Positions 15,999 to 26,357 are shown, counted from the first letter of the stretch. The stretch: 64,000 nucleotides of DNA from Bacteroidales bacterium (GCA_016934055.1 JAFGTR010000056.1:1-64000); one strand, 5' to 3'. The notes: a model not told the origin generated them from the sequence alone. Program-made: numbers and translations.

Positions 15999-18032
15999 TC
16001 AGGGCTTTTGGATATTTAAACCGTACATGGCATAATTGATCTGGTAAAGCAGGGCAGGTTCATTGTTGTTATCGCCGATCTGATGCCTCAGACTGAAGAT
16101 ACCGGGATATTTCATCTCGATGATATAAAGGTATCGTTGTACAGTGTTAATAATACGTTCACTTTTAAAATTTGGATTGGCACGAAGGTTGGCAGCTATA
16201 GCATATTCTACTTTGTTTTCCATTAAAGTGTTAAGCAAAGTATCCGGTGATATCCCGTAATAATATTTGTTCTTACTGCGCATCATCCTGAGCAATGAAT
16301 CAGCATCCATGTATGACAGTCGGTTTTGATGAATAAACGAAATGAGCTGCGATTGTATGGTATCTCCGGCTGTATGCAGGGTGAAAACGTCATTTCCCTG
16401 GCTAACAACAGCTACCATGGATGGTTTGGTTATCAGTTGCCGGGCGAATGGAATATTCTTTTCATACAACTCGTTTTGTTTTAAGGCAATCAAAGGGCCC
16501 GTCCTGGCTTTGAGCATGGCAACAAGGCTGTCGGCATCTTCAGCAGGAAATCTGTACATGGGGTAAAAATCTTTACCCTTGCTGTAAATGAATGACATGG
16601 AAGGCTTTCGCGATACAACAACGGCACTGTCGGGAAGATTTTTCCCAACCCATTCGCTCATTTTAAGAAAGTTTTGCCAATCGGGTGTAAACCCGTAATA
16701 AAGGTTGCCTTTAAGGTTTCTGGAAAGGACTTTTTGATTGACTTTAATTTTATCTGCCGTTTGAGAAAATACTTTTAGGAAAATGATGCACAAAAAGAAC
16801 AGAAAGATCAATTGAAGCATGCCATACTTCTTTACCCGGGGAATTTGTGTGAGTGCCCATGAAATGGCCAGGATCATAAGTGGTGCATAGATAACAATCA
16901 TCCTCATCTGCCCCCAGTTTTTTTGTAACGCGATGAAAGTGCCACCGATAGAAACACCAAGATAAATGGTAATGAAGAAAATTGACCTGTTCCTTCGGAA
17001 GGCCAGTAAAAATGCCAGTAACAGCAGTGCAATGATGATGACAGTTGATAGTGCTCCTGTATTCACGTTGCTTTCCGGCTTTAGCCCAAGTATTACCAGA
17101 AAATGCTTAGACAAATAGATCTGGGCATTATCCCAGAATCTTGTTATCATGCCTCCGAAATTTTCAGTGCCCAGCGAACTGTTATAAGGATCTTTCAGCA
17201 GGATCTCATTTAACTGGCCTGAAAATTCAGCTCCTTTGAGATCCCAGACAATTCTTTTATAAAGATTGAAAGGCAGCCTGAAGATCATATAAGACAAAAC
17301 AGTTGCAAGAACAGCCCAGTATTTGCCTTCAATAAGGAAGAACAATATAACGGCACCGATGACAACAATACCTATGTTACGTGTTATGCTCATCAGAAAA
17401 ATAAGGCACCCAAGGCCCAGCCAGTAACGCCAGTTCCTCATCTGATCTTTTGCCGTATTTATATTGACATCGTTCAGTTTCAGGAATAGAAAAATGAAAA
17501 CTGACTGAAGCAACAGGTAAAGTGCTTCAGAATATGTTTGGCTGGCGAAATAAAGGATCTGTGAATTAACTGAAATAATAAAAGAAGTAAGGACGAGAAT
17601 GGTTGAAGATAAACGTTTTCTGAATGCATAATAGAAGAAAATGAAATGGCCTGTCACAAACAATAAAGAAAAGAACTTAAAAAGGATCACTTTAATACCG
17701 CCCAGGGCAATGAGCAGACTAAGAAATATCGGATAAAACGGACCGTGCCAGCCAGGGAAACTCTCTCCGTCAAGGAATTTTTTTGCCGACACAATATATC
17801 CTGAATCATCACCGCCTGTGCTGACCTTTACGTCAAAAAGATAAATGCCTATGATGATGTTCAGCAAAAGACAGATTATGAAATATAAGGTTGATCTTTT
17901 ATCAAAATGAGTATCCAGAATATTAATCAATGTTTTCTTGCCGGTAACCGCCATATCGGCTTTATTGCCCTTTGCGTTTTTTTGTTCCGGCCTGGTGTTG
18001 CTTTTTTTAGGTGATTTTTTTTTTGCCCCCAT
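15999..18032 (-). CDS. GT39-like polytopic membrane glycosyltransferase
   Basis: A 677-residue integral membrane protein resembling family 39/ArnT-type glycosyltransferases, which move a sugar from a polyprenyl phosphate to an acceptor outside the inner membrane. A basic N-terminal tail (MGAKKKSPKKSNTRP) precedes roughly ten transmembrane helices. The first periplasmic loop holds the acidic motif KVSTGGDDSGYIVSAKKFLDG-like cluster with GDDSGYI, then GWHGPFYPIFLSLLIA. The ~200-residue soluble C-terminus begins at SEWVGKNLPDSAVVVSRKPS. The divergent methyltransferase-GT2 gene could make its polyprenyl-sugar donor. The acceptor is unknown. Confidence 0.72.
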   Translation of the reverse strand: MGAKKKSPKKSNTRPEQKNAKGNKADMAVTGKKTLINILDTHFDKRSTLYFIICLLLNIIIGIYLFDVKVSTGGDDSGYIVSAKKFLDGESFPGWHGPFYPIFLSLLIALGGIKVILFKFFSLLFVTGHFIFFYYAFRKRLSSTILVLTSFIISVNSQILYFASQTYSEALYLLLQSVFIFLFLKLNDVNINTAKDQMRNWRYWLGLGCLIFLMSITRNIGIVVIGAVILFFLIEGKYWAVLATVLSYMIFRLPFNLYKRIVWDLKGAEFSGQLNEILLKDPYNSSLGTENFGGMITRFWDNAQIYLSKHFLVILGLKPESNVNTGALSTVIIIALLLLAFLLAFRRNRSIFFITIYLGVSIGGTFIALQKNWGQMRMIVIYAPLMILAISWALTQIPRVKKYGMLQLIFLFFLCIIFLKVFSQTADKIKVNQKVLSRNLKGNLYYGFTPDWQNFLKMSEWVGKNLPDSAVVVSRKPSMSFIYSKGKDFYPMYRFPAEDADSLVAMLKARTGPLIALKQNELYEKNIPFARQLITKPSMVAVVSQGNDVFTLHTAGDTIQSQLISFIHQNRLSYMDADSLLRMMRSKNKYYYGISPDTLLNTLMENKVEYAIAANLRANPNFKSERIINTVQRYLYIIEMKYPGIFSLRHQIGDNNNEPALLYQINYAMYGLNIQKP

Positions 18033-18087
18033 AATGTAAAAAAATTTCTTTTTTTATTTATGGCTATAAATATAAGGATAAATCAAT

Positions 18088-18095
18088 TATGTTTG
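18088..18095 (+). promoter_or_regulatory. -7 element for the methyltransferase-GT2 gene
   Basis: TATGTTTG matches TAnnTTTG, about 45 bp upstream of the ATG at 18139 in the divergent spacer. No TTTG -33 box at the expected distance. Confidence 0.4.
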
Positions 18096-18138
18096 TCAGT
18101 TCAAAAAAGGAACATCTTTATTATGATCAGGGTTTACC

Positions 18139-19548
18139 ATGATTTCGAAGGAAAAGACAAAACAGTTTTATAATGCCGTTGCCCACAAACGGGTTAAAGT
18201 CAAAAGAAAAAACTGGTATTATCATCAATACCTTGAGAAGCAATATGCTTTTATGATTCCCGAAAACTCCAAAGTCCTTGAAGTGGGTTGCGGAACAGGT
18301 GAATTATTGCATGCTGTTAAACCTGCAGTGGGCGTTGGAATTGATTTTGCAGAGAATATGACTGAAAAGGCCCGGCAATTGTTTCCGGATTTACAGTTTT
18401 ATGCGTTGGATGTTGATGTCATGGAACTCAACGATACATTTGATTATGTAATTATTTCCGACGTTTTGCATATCCTTTATGATATTCAGGGTGCCTTAAA
18501 AAATATTCGGGCACATTGTCACAATGGAACCAAGATTATTATTTCGAATTATAATTACTTATGGGAGCCTGTTCTGAGGTTATCTGAAAAATTGCATCTC
18601 AAACAATCTACGCCTATATCAAACTGGCTTTCACACAATGATATATACAACCTTCTCGAAATAGAAGGTTTTCAGGTTGTGAAAACAGAACGGAAGATTT
18701 TGTTGCCAAAATACATTCCCGTATTGAGTTATCTCTTTAACAGGATTCTTGTTAATTTACCTTTCTTTAATTTGTTTGGTCTTGTCAATTTCATTGTTGC
18801 ACGTCCTTATGTTTATAAAACCACGGACGATTATTCAGTATCAATTGTAGTTCCGGCACGCAATGAAAAGGGTAACATCGAAAATGCCGTTATACGCACA
18901 CCTCAATTTGGTTTGAAACAGGAGTTTATCTTTGTTGAAGGGAATTCTTCTGATCAGACGTATGAAGAAATGCTCAGGGTGACAGCAGCATATCCGGAGA
19001 AAGATATTAAGGTATTCAGGCAATCAGGCAGGGGAAAAGGAAACGCTGTCAGGGAGGGATTTGAAAAGGCAACCGGCGATATTTTGATGATTCTTGATGC
19101 TGATCTTACAACTCCTCCTGAGGATATGCCTAAATTTTATAATGCTTTGGCCAGTGGTAAGGGCGAATTCATCAACGGATGCAGACTGGTTTATCCCATG
19201 GAGAAACAAGCGATGAGGTTTCTGAATTTACTGGGCAATAAATTCTTCAGCTGGTTTTTTTCATATTTGCTCGGACAACGGTTAAAAGACACTTTATGTG
19301 GGACCAAAGTCATGTTCAGAAAAGATTATGAGCATATTGTAAAGAACAGACATTATTTTGGCGATTTCGATCCTTTTGGAGACTTTGACCTTTTATTTGG
19401 TGCTGCCAGGCTCAACCTGAAAATCATTGAGGTCATTGTCAGATACAGGGATCGTGAATACGGTTCCACCCAGATCAGCAGGTTCAGTCATGGCTGGTTG
19501 TTGATTAAAATGAGTCTTTTTGCCGCTGCAAAAATCAAATTCATATAA
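18139..19548 (+). CDS. methyltransferase-glycosyltransferase family 2 fusion
   Basis: A 469-residue two-domain protein. Residues ~1-200 are a class I SAM methyltransferase (VLEVGCGTGELLHAV, then VGIDFAENMTEKARQLFP and YVIISDVLHIL). Residues ~235-469 are a DPM1/polyprenyl-phosphate-sugar synthase-like GT2 domain: SIVVPARNEKGNIENAV, GRGKGNAVREGFEKATGD, the LDADLTTPPEDM metal-binding DxD and the LKDTLCGTKVMFRKD acceptor-site motif. No membrane anchor is visible. It is followed 6 bp later by a second methyltransferase and lies divergent from the GT39-like gene, consistent with one glycan-transfer module. The sugar and methylated substrate are not known. Confidence 0.85.
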   Translation: MISKEKTKQFYNAVAHKRVKVKRKNWYYHQYLEKQYAFMIPENSKVLEVGCGTGELLHAVKPAVGVGIDFAENMTEKARQLFPDLQFYALDVDVMELNDTFDYVIISDVLHILYDIQGALKNIRAHCHNGTKIIISNYNYLWEPVLRLSEKLHLKQSTPISNWLSHNDIYNLLEIEGFQVVKTERKILLPKYIPVLSYLFNRILVNLPFFNLFGLVNFIVARPYVYKTTDDYSVSIVVPARNEKGNIENAVIRTPQFGLKQEFIFVEGNSSDQTYEEMLRVTAAYPEKDIKVFRQSGRGKGNAVREGFEKATGDILMILDADLTTPPEDMPKFYNALASGKGEFINGCRLVYPMEKQAMRFLNLLGNKFFSWFFSYLLGQRLKDTLCGTKVMFRKDYEHIVKNRHYFGDFDPFGDFDLLFGAARLNLKIIEVIVRYRDREYGSTQISRFSHGWLLIKMSLFAAAKIKFI

Positions 19549-19554
19549 CATTCC

Positions 19555-20289
19555 ATGAAATCAATTGACAATCGGATTCAGCATGAAATTGAACACGGTG
19601 ATTATTTGGTAAAACACGGAGCCGGTGAGATATGGAATTGGGAATCACCTGCCGGAAAGATAAGGTGGAGGAGGAGAGTTGAAATGCTTTGTCATCTGAT
19701 AAAAGAGGACTGGATAGTATTGGAACTTGGTTGCGGTACGGGTTATTTTACAAAAGAGCTTGCAGAGACCAAAGCAAAAATAATGGCTATTGATATTTCA
19801 CCCTCCCTGTTAAAGGAAGCTGAAAGAACTGTCAAAAGGGCCAATGTTAAATTCATCCTCGATAATGCTTATCAGATGACTTTCGGGGATGCAACATTTG
19901 ATGCGGTTATTGGCAGTTCGGTGTTACATCATCTTAATGTAGGGAAAGCAATTGAAGAGATATTCAGAGTTTTAAAACCGGGCGGTATTATAGCTTTTAC
20001 TGAACCTAATATGATGAATCCACAAATTGCACTGCAGAAAAATATTCCTTATATCAAGAAAAAGATGGGGGATTCGCCCGATGAAACTGCCTTTTTCAGA
20101 TGGGTCATAGGGAAGAAGCTTCAGCAAAAGGGATTTGAAAAAGTAAACGTGCAACCTTTCGATTTCCTGCATCCGGCTGTTCCTGAAAAAATAATCAATA
20201 CAATATCCAGGGTTGGTCGTTTGGCTGAAAAAACTCCGCTTATCAGAGAAATAGCCGGCTCGTTATATATAACAGCACAAAAACCCTAA
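19555..20289 (+). CDS. class I SAM-dependent methyltransferase
   Basis: A 244-residue Methyltransf_11/25-type enzyme. SAM motif I is VLELGCGTGYFTKELAE near residue 61, followed by MAIDISPSLLKEAE, then DAVIGSSVLHHLN and the post-motif FRVLKPGGIIAFTEPN. N- and C-terminal extensions give no substrate clue. It starts 6 bp after the methyltransferase-GT2 fusion and should be cotranscribed with it, so a sugar, lipid or polyprenyl-linked intermediate is a reasonable guess. Confidence 0.85.
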   Translation: MKSIDNRIQHEIEHGDYLVKHGAGEIWNWESPAGKIRWRRRVEMLCHLIKEDWIVLELGCGTGYFTKELAETKAKIMAIDISPSLLKEAERTVKRANVKFILDNAYQMTFGDATFDAVIGSSVLHHLNVGKAIEEIFRVLKPGGIIAFTEPNMMNPQIALQKNIPYIKKKMGDSPDETAFFRWVIGKKLQQKGFEKVNVQPFDFLHPAVPEKIINTISRVGRLAEKTPLIREIAGSLYITAQKP

Positions 20290-20506
20290 AAAGATTACAG
20301 CGGCAGATGGGGGGTGTAAAGCGTGCAGCAAAAACTGTTCAGCCAGTAATCCGGTAGGCTTTGTAAAAGTGCACCAGTCGGGTCTTTGAATTCAAGATTC
20401 AACCATACAACCACAATAACCACAACAACTGACAACCTGCCTCTCCGGCAGGCAGCCAACTACAACTCTCAACCATAACAAATGCAAACCGGCTACTGAC
20501 GACTGC
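20290..20506. other. gene-free convergent spacer with low-complexity tract
   Basis: Between convergent genes. From about 20396 the sequence consists of repeated CAACC/ACAAC words, interrupted by a small palindrome, CTGCCTCTCCGGCAGGCAG (20440-20458), whose relative lies near 57169-57180. No reading frame or classical terminator was found. Confidence 0.5.
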
Positions 20507-21268
20507 CTAAACTGTTCCCATCTCCCTGTCCCAAAATCCCTGTTTCTTTATAACATCCAGCAGCTTTCCTGAGAAGTATTCGTTATCTTTTTTAGTATAT
20601 CTTTTTTGCGTGAATATCTGGGCAAGGGTTTCAAGATTATTTTCTTTCAGAAGCTGTTGTGTTAACTGAGAATGGTCTTTCTCATTATAAATACGGTCGA
20701 TGTCTTCCGGTGTATAATCCCTGTATTTGTCAATGTGCAGAATACCTTCCAAAGGCAGTCTGTCGGTAAGGCCCGGAGCTTCGTCGGGATAACCCGCAAC
20801 AAGGGTGGTTACAGGAACCACCCCAGAGGGCAGATCAAGGATGTTAATGATCATGTCAGCATTGTATGTTGTGGTTCCAAGATAACATATACCGAGTCCG
20901 TTCGCTTCTGCTGCCAGGGCGGCATTCTGGGCGGCAAGCAGAGCATCAATGGCGGCTGTAAAAAACGACAGGAAGTTGTCATAACCCGGTTCTGCCTTGC
21001 GCTGCAGGCACCATTTATTGAAGCGGTTAAAATCAGCACAGAACGTAAGAATAACCGGAGCCCGGAGAACCATATCCTGTTTGAAGTGAGCCTCCCATAA
21101 TTTCTGCTTAATCTGTTTATCGGTAGTCATAATAATGCTGTATACCTGCATATTACCTGTAGTTGAAGCACGTGATGCAGCCTTTATGACAGTGTTGAGC
21201 AGCGATTGATCTATTGGTTCGTCTTTGTATTTCCGTATCGTTTTATGACTTGTTATCGTGTTCATCAT
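20507..21268 (-). CDS. nitroreductase-family flavoprotein (NfsA/Frp type)
   Basis: A 253-residue FMN-dependent oxidoreductase of the NfsA/flavin reductase P branch that reduces nitro compounds, quinones or flavins with NAD(P)H. It has the N-terminal phosphate-binding pattern HKTIRKYKDEPID, RASTTGNMQVYSII (FMN contact), AAQNAALAAEANGLGICYLG near residue 118, and the VPVTTLVAGYPDEAPGLTDRLPLE loop (here seen as GYPDEAPGLTDRLPLE). The C-terminal extension with WDREMG is typical of NfsA-like proteins. ATG at 21268 or 21265. Native substrate unknown. Confidence 0.87.
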   Translation of the reverse strand: MMNTITSHKTIRKYKDEPIDQSLLNTVIKAASRASTTGNMQVYSIIMTTDKQIKQKLWEAHFKQDMVLRAPVILTFCADFNRFNKWCLQRKAEPGYDNFLSFFTAAIDALLAAQNAALAAEANGLGICYLGTTTYNADMIINILDLPSGVVPVTTLVAGYPDEAPGLTDRLPLEGILHIDKYRDYTPEDIDRIYNEKDHSQLTQQLLKENNLETLAQIFTQKRYTKKDNEYFSGKLLDVIKKQGFWDREMGTV

Positions 21269-21382
21269 TGTATTGAAATTTGGATTATGTTTGTAAATAT
21301 ATCAATAATTTTAGCGAACTGCCGTTTTAATTATTGAGCATATTTGTGCGTAAGACGCAGATTTCAAAACATATCATATTCT

Positions 21383-22276
21383 ATGGAGCTTGTTTACTAT
21401 ATTGTTGATGTATTCACAGATAAACCTTTCGGCGGTAATCAACTGGCTGTTTTTCCCGAGGCACAGGGTATTGATGAATCATTGCTGCAGCCGATTGCCG
21501 GGGAATTCAATTTTTCCGAGACAAGTTTTGTTTTTCCGCCTGATCATCCGGGAAACGACTGCAAATTAAGGATCTTCACCCCGGCCCATGAAATTCCAAC
21601 TGCCGGTCATCCTACCATTGGAACGGCATATATATTGTTCAGCGAGGGTATACTAAAGCCGGCTTTGAAGGGTAGTGCTGTCTTTGAAGAAAAGGTAGGT
21701 GAAATTAAAATCTCATACACGCAGCATAACGGTGTCTGCCATGATATAGGGATGACTCAGCCATTGCCTGTTTTCGGACCGGTTCATAATAACCTGCCTG
21801 TAATAGCAGACATTCTTTCATTGCAGGTTGGTGATATTGATGAAAGATATCCCGTGCAGAGTATTTCATGTGGTAATAATTTTCTTTTTGTGCCTTTAAA
21901 AAGAATGCATGATCTTGCTCATATCAGATTGCGGCCTGACATTATGGAGAAGCACAAAAATGAACTTGACAGCACTGAACTTTATGTGTTTTCAACACAA
22001 ACCGTTCATGCCGGATCAACAACACATGGCCGTATGTTCGCTCCTTTGTTTGGAATTGCTGAAGACCCGGTAACAGGCAGTGCCAGTGGCCCTCTGGGTT
22101 GTTACCTGGTTCGTTACGGTATTTCTGACGGCAAATCAATCATCTGTGAGCAGGGTTTTGAAATGGGCCGCCCCGGACTTGTTCATGTCAGAATTGAAAA
22201 TGAAAATGGTGAAATTAAAACGGTTCATGTTTCGGGAAATGCTGTTAAAATATCAAAAGGCTTGTTTTTGATATAG
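21383..22276 (+). CDS. PhzF-family isomerase/epimerase-like protein
   Basis: A 297-residue PhzF-fold protein (diaminopimelate-epimerase-like). Typical motifs are YYIVDVFTDKPFGGNQLAVF at the start, the catalytic-glutamate segment FNFSETSFVF, EIPTAGHPTIGTAYIL near residue 72, and EDPVTGSASGPLGCYLV near residue 228. I started at the ATG at 21383; a frame to 21344 adds a non-homologous tail. Most PhzF proteins of this kind have no known substrate and are not evidence of phenazine synthesis. It is divergent from the nitroreductase. Confidence 0.87.
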   Translation: MELVYYIVDVFTDKPFGGNQLAVFPEAQGIDESLLQPIAGEFNFSETSFVFPPDHPGNDCKLRIFTPAHEIPTAGHPTIGTAYILFSEGILKPALKGSAVFEEKVGEIKISYTQHNGVCHDIGMTQPLPVFGPVHNNLPVIADILSLQVGDIDERYPVQSISCGNNFLFVPLKRMHDLAHIRLRPDIMEKHKNELDSTELYVFSTQTVHAGSTTHGRMFAPLFGIAEDPVTGSASGPLGCYLVRYGISDGKSIICEQGFEMGRPGLVHVRIENENGEIKTVHVSGNAVKISKGLFLI

Positions 22277-22455
22277 TGATATATTATTAGTGCAATATTA
22301 TTTGGCCATTTCACCCTGATGTAACCGGGATCGGAATCTCATGAAATACTGAGATAAATTCTACATGACTATCGAAAGGTTGAAGTTAAAATGACAGGGG
22401 TTTTATATGATAATAGATTGTTAACAAATATTTTATAAAGGGGGGAAAAATACTG

Positions 22456-22463
22456 TATTTTTG
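22456..22463 (+). promoter_or_regulatory. -7 element for the MacB-like permease
   Basis: TATTTTTG matches TAnnTTTG, 33 bp before the ATG at 22496. No -33 TTTG at the right spacing. Confidence 0.42.
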
Positions 22464-22495
22464 CAATTGCGTATTATGCTGCAAAAAATAATGCC

Positions 22496-23740
22496 ATGAA
22501 GGCAATTACGCTGATAAAAGATAATCTGAGGGTTTCCCTGGGGTCTATCAGGTCGAATATGTTACGATCTGTTCTCACCATGCTCATTATTGCTTTTGGT
22601 ATAATGGCACTGGTTGGGATTCTTACAGCCATTGACTCAATTAAAAGCACAATTACCACTCAATTTGCCACAATGGGCGCCAATACATTTTCCATTGAAA
22701 GCCGCAGCATGTTTGTCAATATGGATGATAATCACAGGCGCAGAAAAAATAATCCCTATATCTCTTATCGTCAGGCCAAAGAGTTCAAAGAGCGTTTTTC
22801 ATTTCCTGCCACGGTGTCAATTTTCACTTATGCTTCTGGTACAGCTATAGTAAAATATAAGTCCGAGAGAACGCACCCTAATATTACCGTCGTCGGGGCC
22901 GATGAGAATTACCTGCTTACGGCGGGTTATGAAGTTGTTAAAGGACGGAATATATCATATCAGGATGTGCAAATGAACAGGAATGTTGTATTATGAGGCA
23001 GTTCCTTATCACGGAAACTATTCGGTAAGGAAGAGGATCCGATTAACAAGATCGTCAGCATCGGAAGTGGCAAATTTTTGGTAATAGGGACATTGAAAGA
23101 GAAAGGTTCAAGCTTTTCAAGCAGTGATAATATGTGTATTCTCACCTATACAAGTGTGAGGCAGTATTTCTCCTGGCCAAACCGTAATTATTCCATCAAT
23201 GTATTGCCTGCAAATGAGCTGCAGGCTGAGATAGCCGCCGGTTATGCAGAAAGCCTTTTCAGGTCAGTTCGGAGGCTGAATGTTGTGGATGAATCAGATT
23301 TTGAGATCACAAAAAGTGATTTCCTTTCAAATTTATTGAAGGATATTTTAGGCGCTGTTCTGATTGCTGCTACGGTCATAGGTATTGTTACACTTTTTGG
23401 TGCAGCCATTGGACTTATGAATATAATGCTGGTATCGGTTACTGAACGCACAACAGAAATTGGAATCCGAAAGGCCATTGGTGCAAAAAACACAGTGATA
23501 AGGCAGCAGTTTTTGTTTGAGGCTTTGCTTATTTGTCAGCTTGGAGGTGTTGTTGGTGTTTTGCTTGGCATAATGGTAGGAAGTCTTTTAGCAAAACTTT
23601 TTCAATCCCAGTTTGTTATGCCATGGTTATGGATTGTTTCCGGAATTCTATTGTGCTCTTTGGTAGGATTGGTTTCCGGTTATTATCCAGCTGCAAAAGC
23701 ATCAAAACTTGATCCGATTGTCGCCTTACGGTATGAATAA
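22496..23740 (+). pseudogene. MacB-like ABC permease interrupted by in-frame TGA
   Basis: One continuous frame of 415 codons encodes a complete MacB/FtsX-type permease, but codon 167 (22994-22996) is TGA. Before it: first TM helix (SVLTMLIIAFGIMALVGILT) and a periplasmic domain reaching RNISYQDVQMNRNVVL. After it, in the same frame: [10 protein letters not shown], the rest of the periplasmic domain, and three C-terminal helices with [17 protein letters not shown] and the [17 protein letters not shown] ending. MacB relatives have a hydrophobic residue followed by GS at this point, so a single base change (for example TTA to TGA) explains it. No ATP-binding partner lies nearby. Pseudogene, sequencing error or rare readthrough are all possible. 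Confidence 0.8.
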
Positions 23741-23760
23741 TATTTAACACAGTATATATC

Positions 23761-24141
23761 ATGAAAGAGCTCATTATTGAAAAGACAAATAACACTCCGG
23801 GTGTTGAGTTTAATGCTCAAACTGGTTATCTTAAGATTGAAGGCAGATCAATACCGGAAAATCCAGGTGATTTTTTTGATCGCTTACTTGAATGGATAGA
23901 ACAATATTACCGAAACCCTGCTGATGTCACACGTTTTGATCTCAATCTCGAATATGTGAACAGCGGTTCTTCGAAATATCTGTTGGGTATTTTCAGAATG
24001 TTGAAGAAAAAGCAGGATGAAGGTTATCAGTGTACTATTAACTGGTATTACGAAGAGGATGATGAAGCTATTTTCAGTCTGGGGGAACACTATAAAACCT
24101 CGGTGAGGTTACCATTCAACCTGATTGAGTTTATTCAATAA
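23761..24141 (+). CDS. SiaC-family regulatory phosphoprotein (DUF1987)
   Basis: A 126-residue protein of the SiaC/DUF1987 family. In Pseudomonas SiaC is a phosphoprotein that binds a diguanylate cyclase and is controlled by the SiaA phosphatase and SiaB kinase. Here NNTPGVEFNAQTGYLKIEGRS and SIPENPGDFFDRLLEWIEQY match the family start, and the central NLEYVNSGSSKYLLGIFRML contains the candidate phosphorylated Ser/Thr. No siaA/siaB-like gene is adjacent, so the pathway link is only by family. It starts 20 bp after the broken permease. Confidence 0.8.
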   Translation: MKELIIEKTNNTPGVEFNAQTGYLKIEGRSIPENPGDFFDRLLEWIEQYYRNPADVTRFDLNLEYVNSGSSKYLLGIFRMLKKKQDEGYQCTINWYYEEDDEAIFSLGEHYKTSVRLPFNLIEFIQ

Positions 24142-24171
24142 AAAAGTCCGGCTTCAAACCGGACTTTTTTT
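24141..24171. terminator. bidirectional intrinsic terminator
   Basis: An 11-bp stem, AAAAAGTCCGG (24141-24151) with CCGGACTTTTT (24159-24169), around the loop CTTCAAA. A-rich and T-rich flanks give a U-tract in either direction, fitting the convergent siaC-like and GAPDH genes. Confidence 0.88.
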
Positions 24172-24209
24172 ATGTAATAAGATTCTCTCCCGGGAGATAT
24201 TGGGCTTTT

Positions 24210-25223
<1,014 letters not shown>

Positions 25224-25265
25224 TTAAATTAATGAATTATGAATTAGATATCTGAAAACGAAATG

Positions 25266-25296
25266 CGAAGATAAAAAAAATATAGACACACACAAA
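25266..25296 (-). promoter_or_regulatory. gapA promoter
   Basis: On the minus strand TTTG (25296-25293), exactly 19 bp, then TATCTTCG (25273-25266). This fits TTTG-N19-TAnnTTTG with one T-to-C change. The predicted start near 25259 gives a leader of about 40 bases. The same TATCTTCG octamer occurs before the FKBP gene at 61111. Confidence 0.72.
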
Positions 25297-25477
25297 CGAT
25301 GAACGGCGTCAAATAAATGATGAATGAGGGGGCTGTCTTAATGGTTGTGATGGACTGCCTGAGTCTTCTTCCAAAGGCGCTGGTTTTCAGGAAGATTGTA
25401 GGGTGTTGATTGTGGGCATGACACCATTAACAGCTGTCTGTTTTAGATTACATGAATGTAACGTGAACCGGGTATTT

Positions 25478-26290
25478 TCATTCTACCATCAGGATTTCAT
25501 CAACCCTGGTTTTCTTTGGCTTTCTGCGGCTGACATCAATAGCTTTGCCAAACCGGTAACTGATGAAGAGGGAGAAGAAAAACCGGTTATTGTCTTCAGT
25601 GGCCATTATGGGTACTTTTTTCAGAAAAGCGTCAAAGATAAGACCTCCTTCGAGGGCATTCACAATTTGTTCACTTCGCCCGAATTCCATTGTCAGACCT
25701 ATTTTACCGTAAACACCCGGAATAAGGGAAATCTCATCAAATCCTTTGAAAAATGAGGCTTTCCCTGTGATTTCAGTCGGATAGGCATGCTGGCTTTCAC
25801 TGAATTTTTCAGTGCTGTATTCAGGAAAGACTTGTCCGTCGACATACAAGAGTGTAACATAATTATAGTAGATGGGTTTTGCAAACCCAAGGTCGGGCCC
25901 TGCGTTATAAAAATACCTTATGGCGATTCCTCCCCGGTCGTGCTTTTGATAGATTTCCCGTTGGTAACCGATACCAGCTCTGAGGTTAATAAAGCTGTTT
26001 ATTTTGCCGTAAATATAGCTCTTGCTGGTGCTGGAGCTAAAGGAACTGGAGTATATTCTTACTTCTTTCGGATGTTTGATAACGGTGAGATCTACTTCGT
26101 ATAATGTTTTCCTGAGGTATGTGATGCGTTTTGCATAGCGAAAATTGCCTCCCATTCCATTGGAATTCAGCAAAAATGCCAGACTTCTTTCATTTCGATA
26201 AAGGATTTTTTCCTGCGTATCGATATCTCCCTGGGCATAACTGACACAAGGAATAATGAGCAGCACTATGATGATTATATGTTTAAGCAT
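25478..26290 (-). CDS. outer-membrane beta-barrel protein, function unknown
   Basis: A 270-residue exported protein that I do not recognise beyond its architecture. The signal peptide (HIIIIVLLIIPCVSYAQ) is followed by alternating hydrophobic/polar strands rich in Tyr and Phe, such as SLAFLLNSNGMGGNFRYAKR, NLRAGIGYQREIYQ and RFFFSLFISYRFG, typical of an 8-12-strand barrel. The C-terminal tail (DVSRRKPKKTRVDEILMVE) is unusual because it is basic and follows the last strand instead of ending in an aromatic residue. The ATG at 26290 was chosen over a TTG at 26308. It lies downstream of two small lipoprotein genes. Confidence 0.7.
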   Translation of the reverse strand: MLKHIIIIVLLIIPCVSYAQGDIDTQEKILYRNERSLAFLLNSNGMGGNFRYAKRITYLRKTLYEVDLTVIKHPKEVRIYSSSFSSSTSKSYIYGKINSFINLRAGIGYQREIYQKHDRGGIAIRYFYNAGPDLGFAKPIYYNYVTLLYVDGQVFPEYSTEKFSESQHAYPTEITGKASFFKGFDEISLIPGVYGKIGLTMEFGRSEQIVNALEGGLIFDAFLKKVPIMATEDNNRFFFSLFISYRFGKAIDVSRRKPKKTRVDEILMVE

Positions 26291-26307
26291 ATGCAACAGA
26301 ATAAACA

Positions 26308-26327
26308 AACCGGCCTTGAAGCCGGTT
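26308..26327 (-). terminator. hairpin after the first small lipoprotein gene
   Basis: AACCGGC (26308-26314) pairs with GCCGGTT (26321-26327) across a 6-base loop. Read on the minus strand it is followed by TGTTTATT, a weak U-rich tail, 30 bp after the stop of the small lipoprotein at 26358 and before the barrel gene. Confidence 0.55.
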
Positions 26328-26357
26328 ATGGTTTATTGTTTGACCCGGTTATTGAAA

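Noticed and set aside
20290..20395. Possible tRNA or small RNA after the second methyltransferase
   Set aside because: No cloverleaf, T-loop or clear promoter/terminator pair could be found.
22994..22996. TGA as selenocysteine or reassigned codon
   Set aside because: Permease relatives have a hydrophobic residue, not cysteine, here, and TGA is used as an ordinary stop by other genes in the window.
25300..25477. Possible small gene between gapA and the barrel gene
   Set aside because: Frames are short and lack start signals; only the antisense reading of the barrel gene extends through the region.
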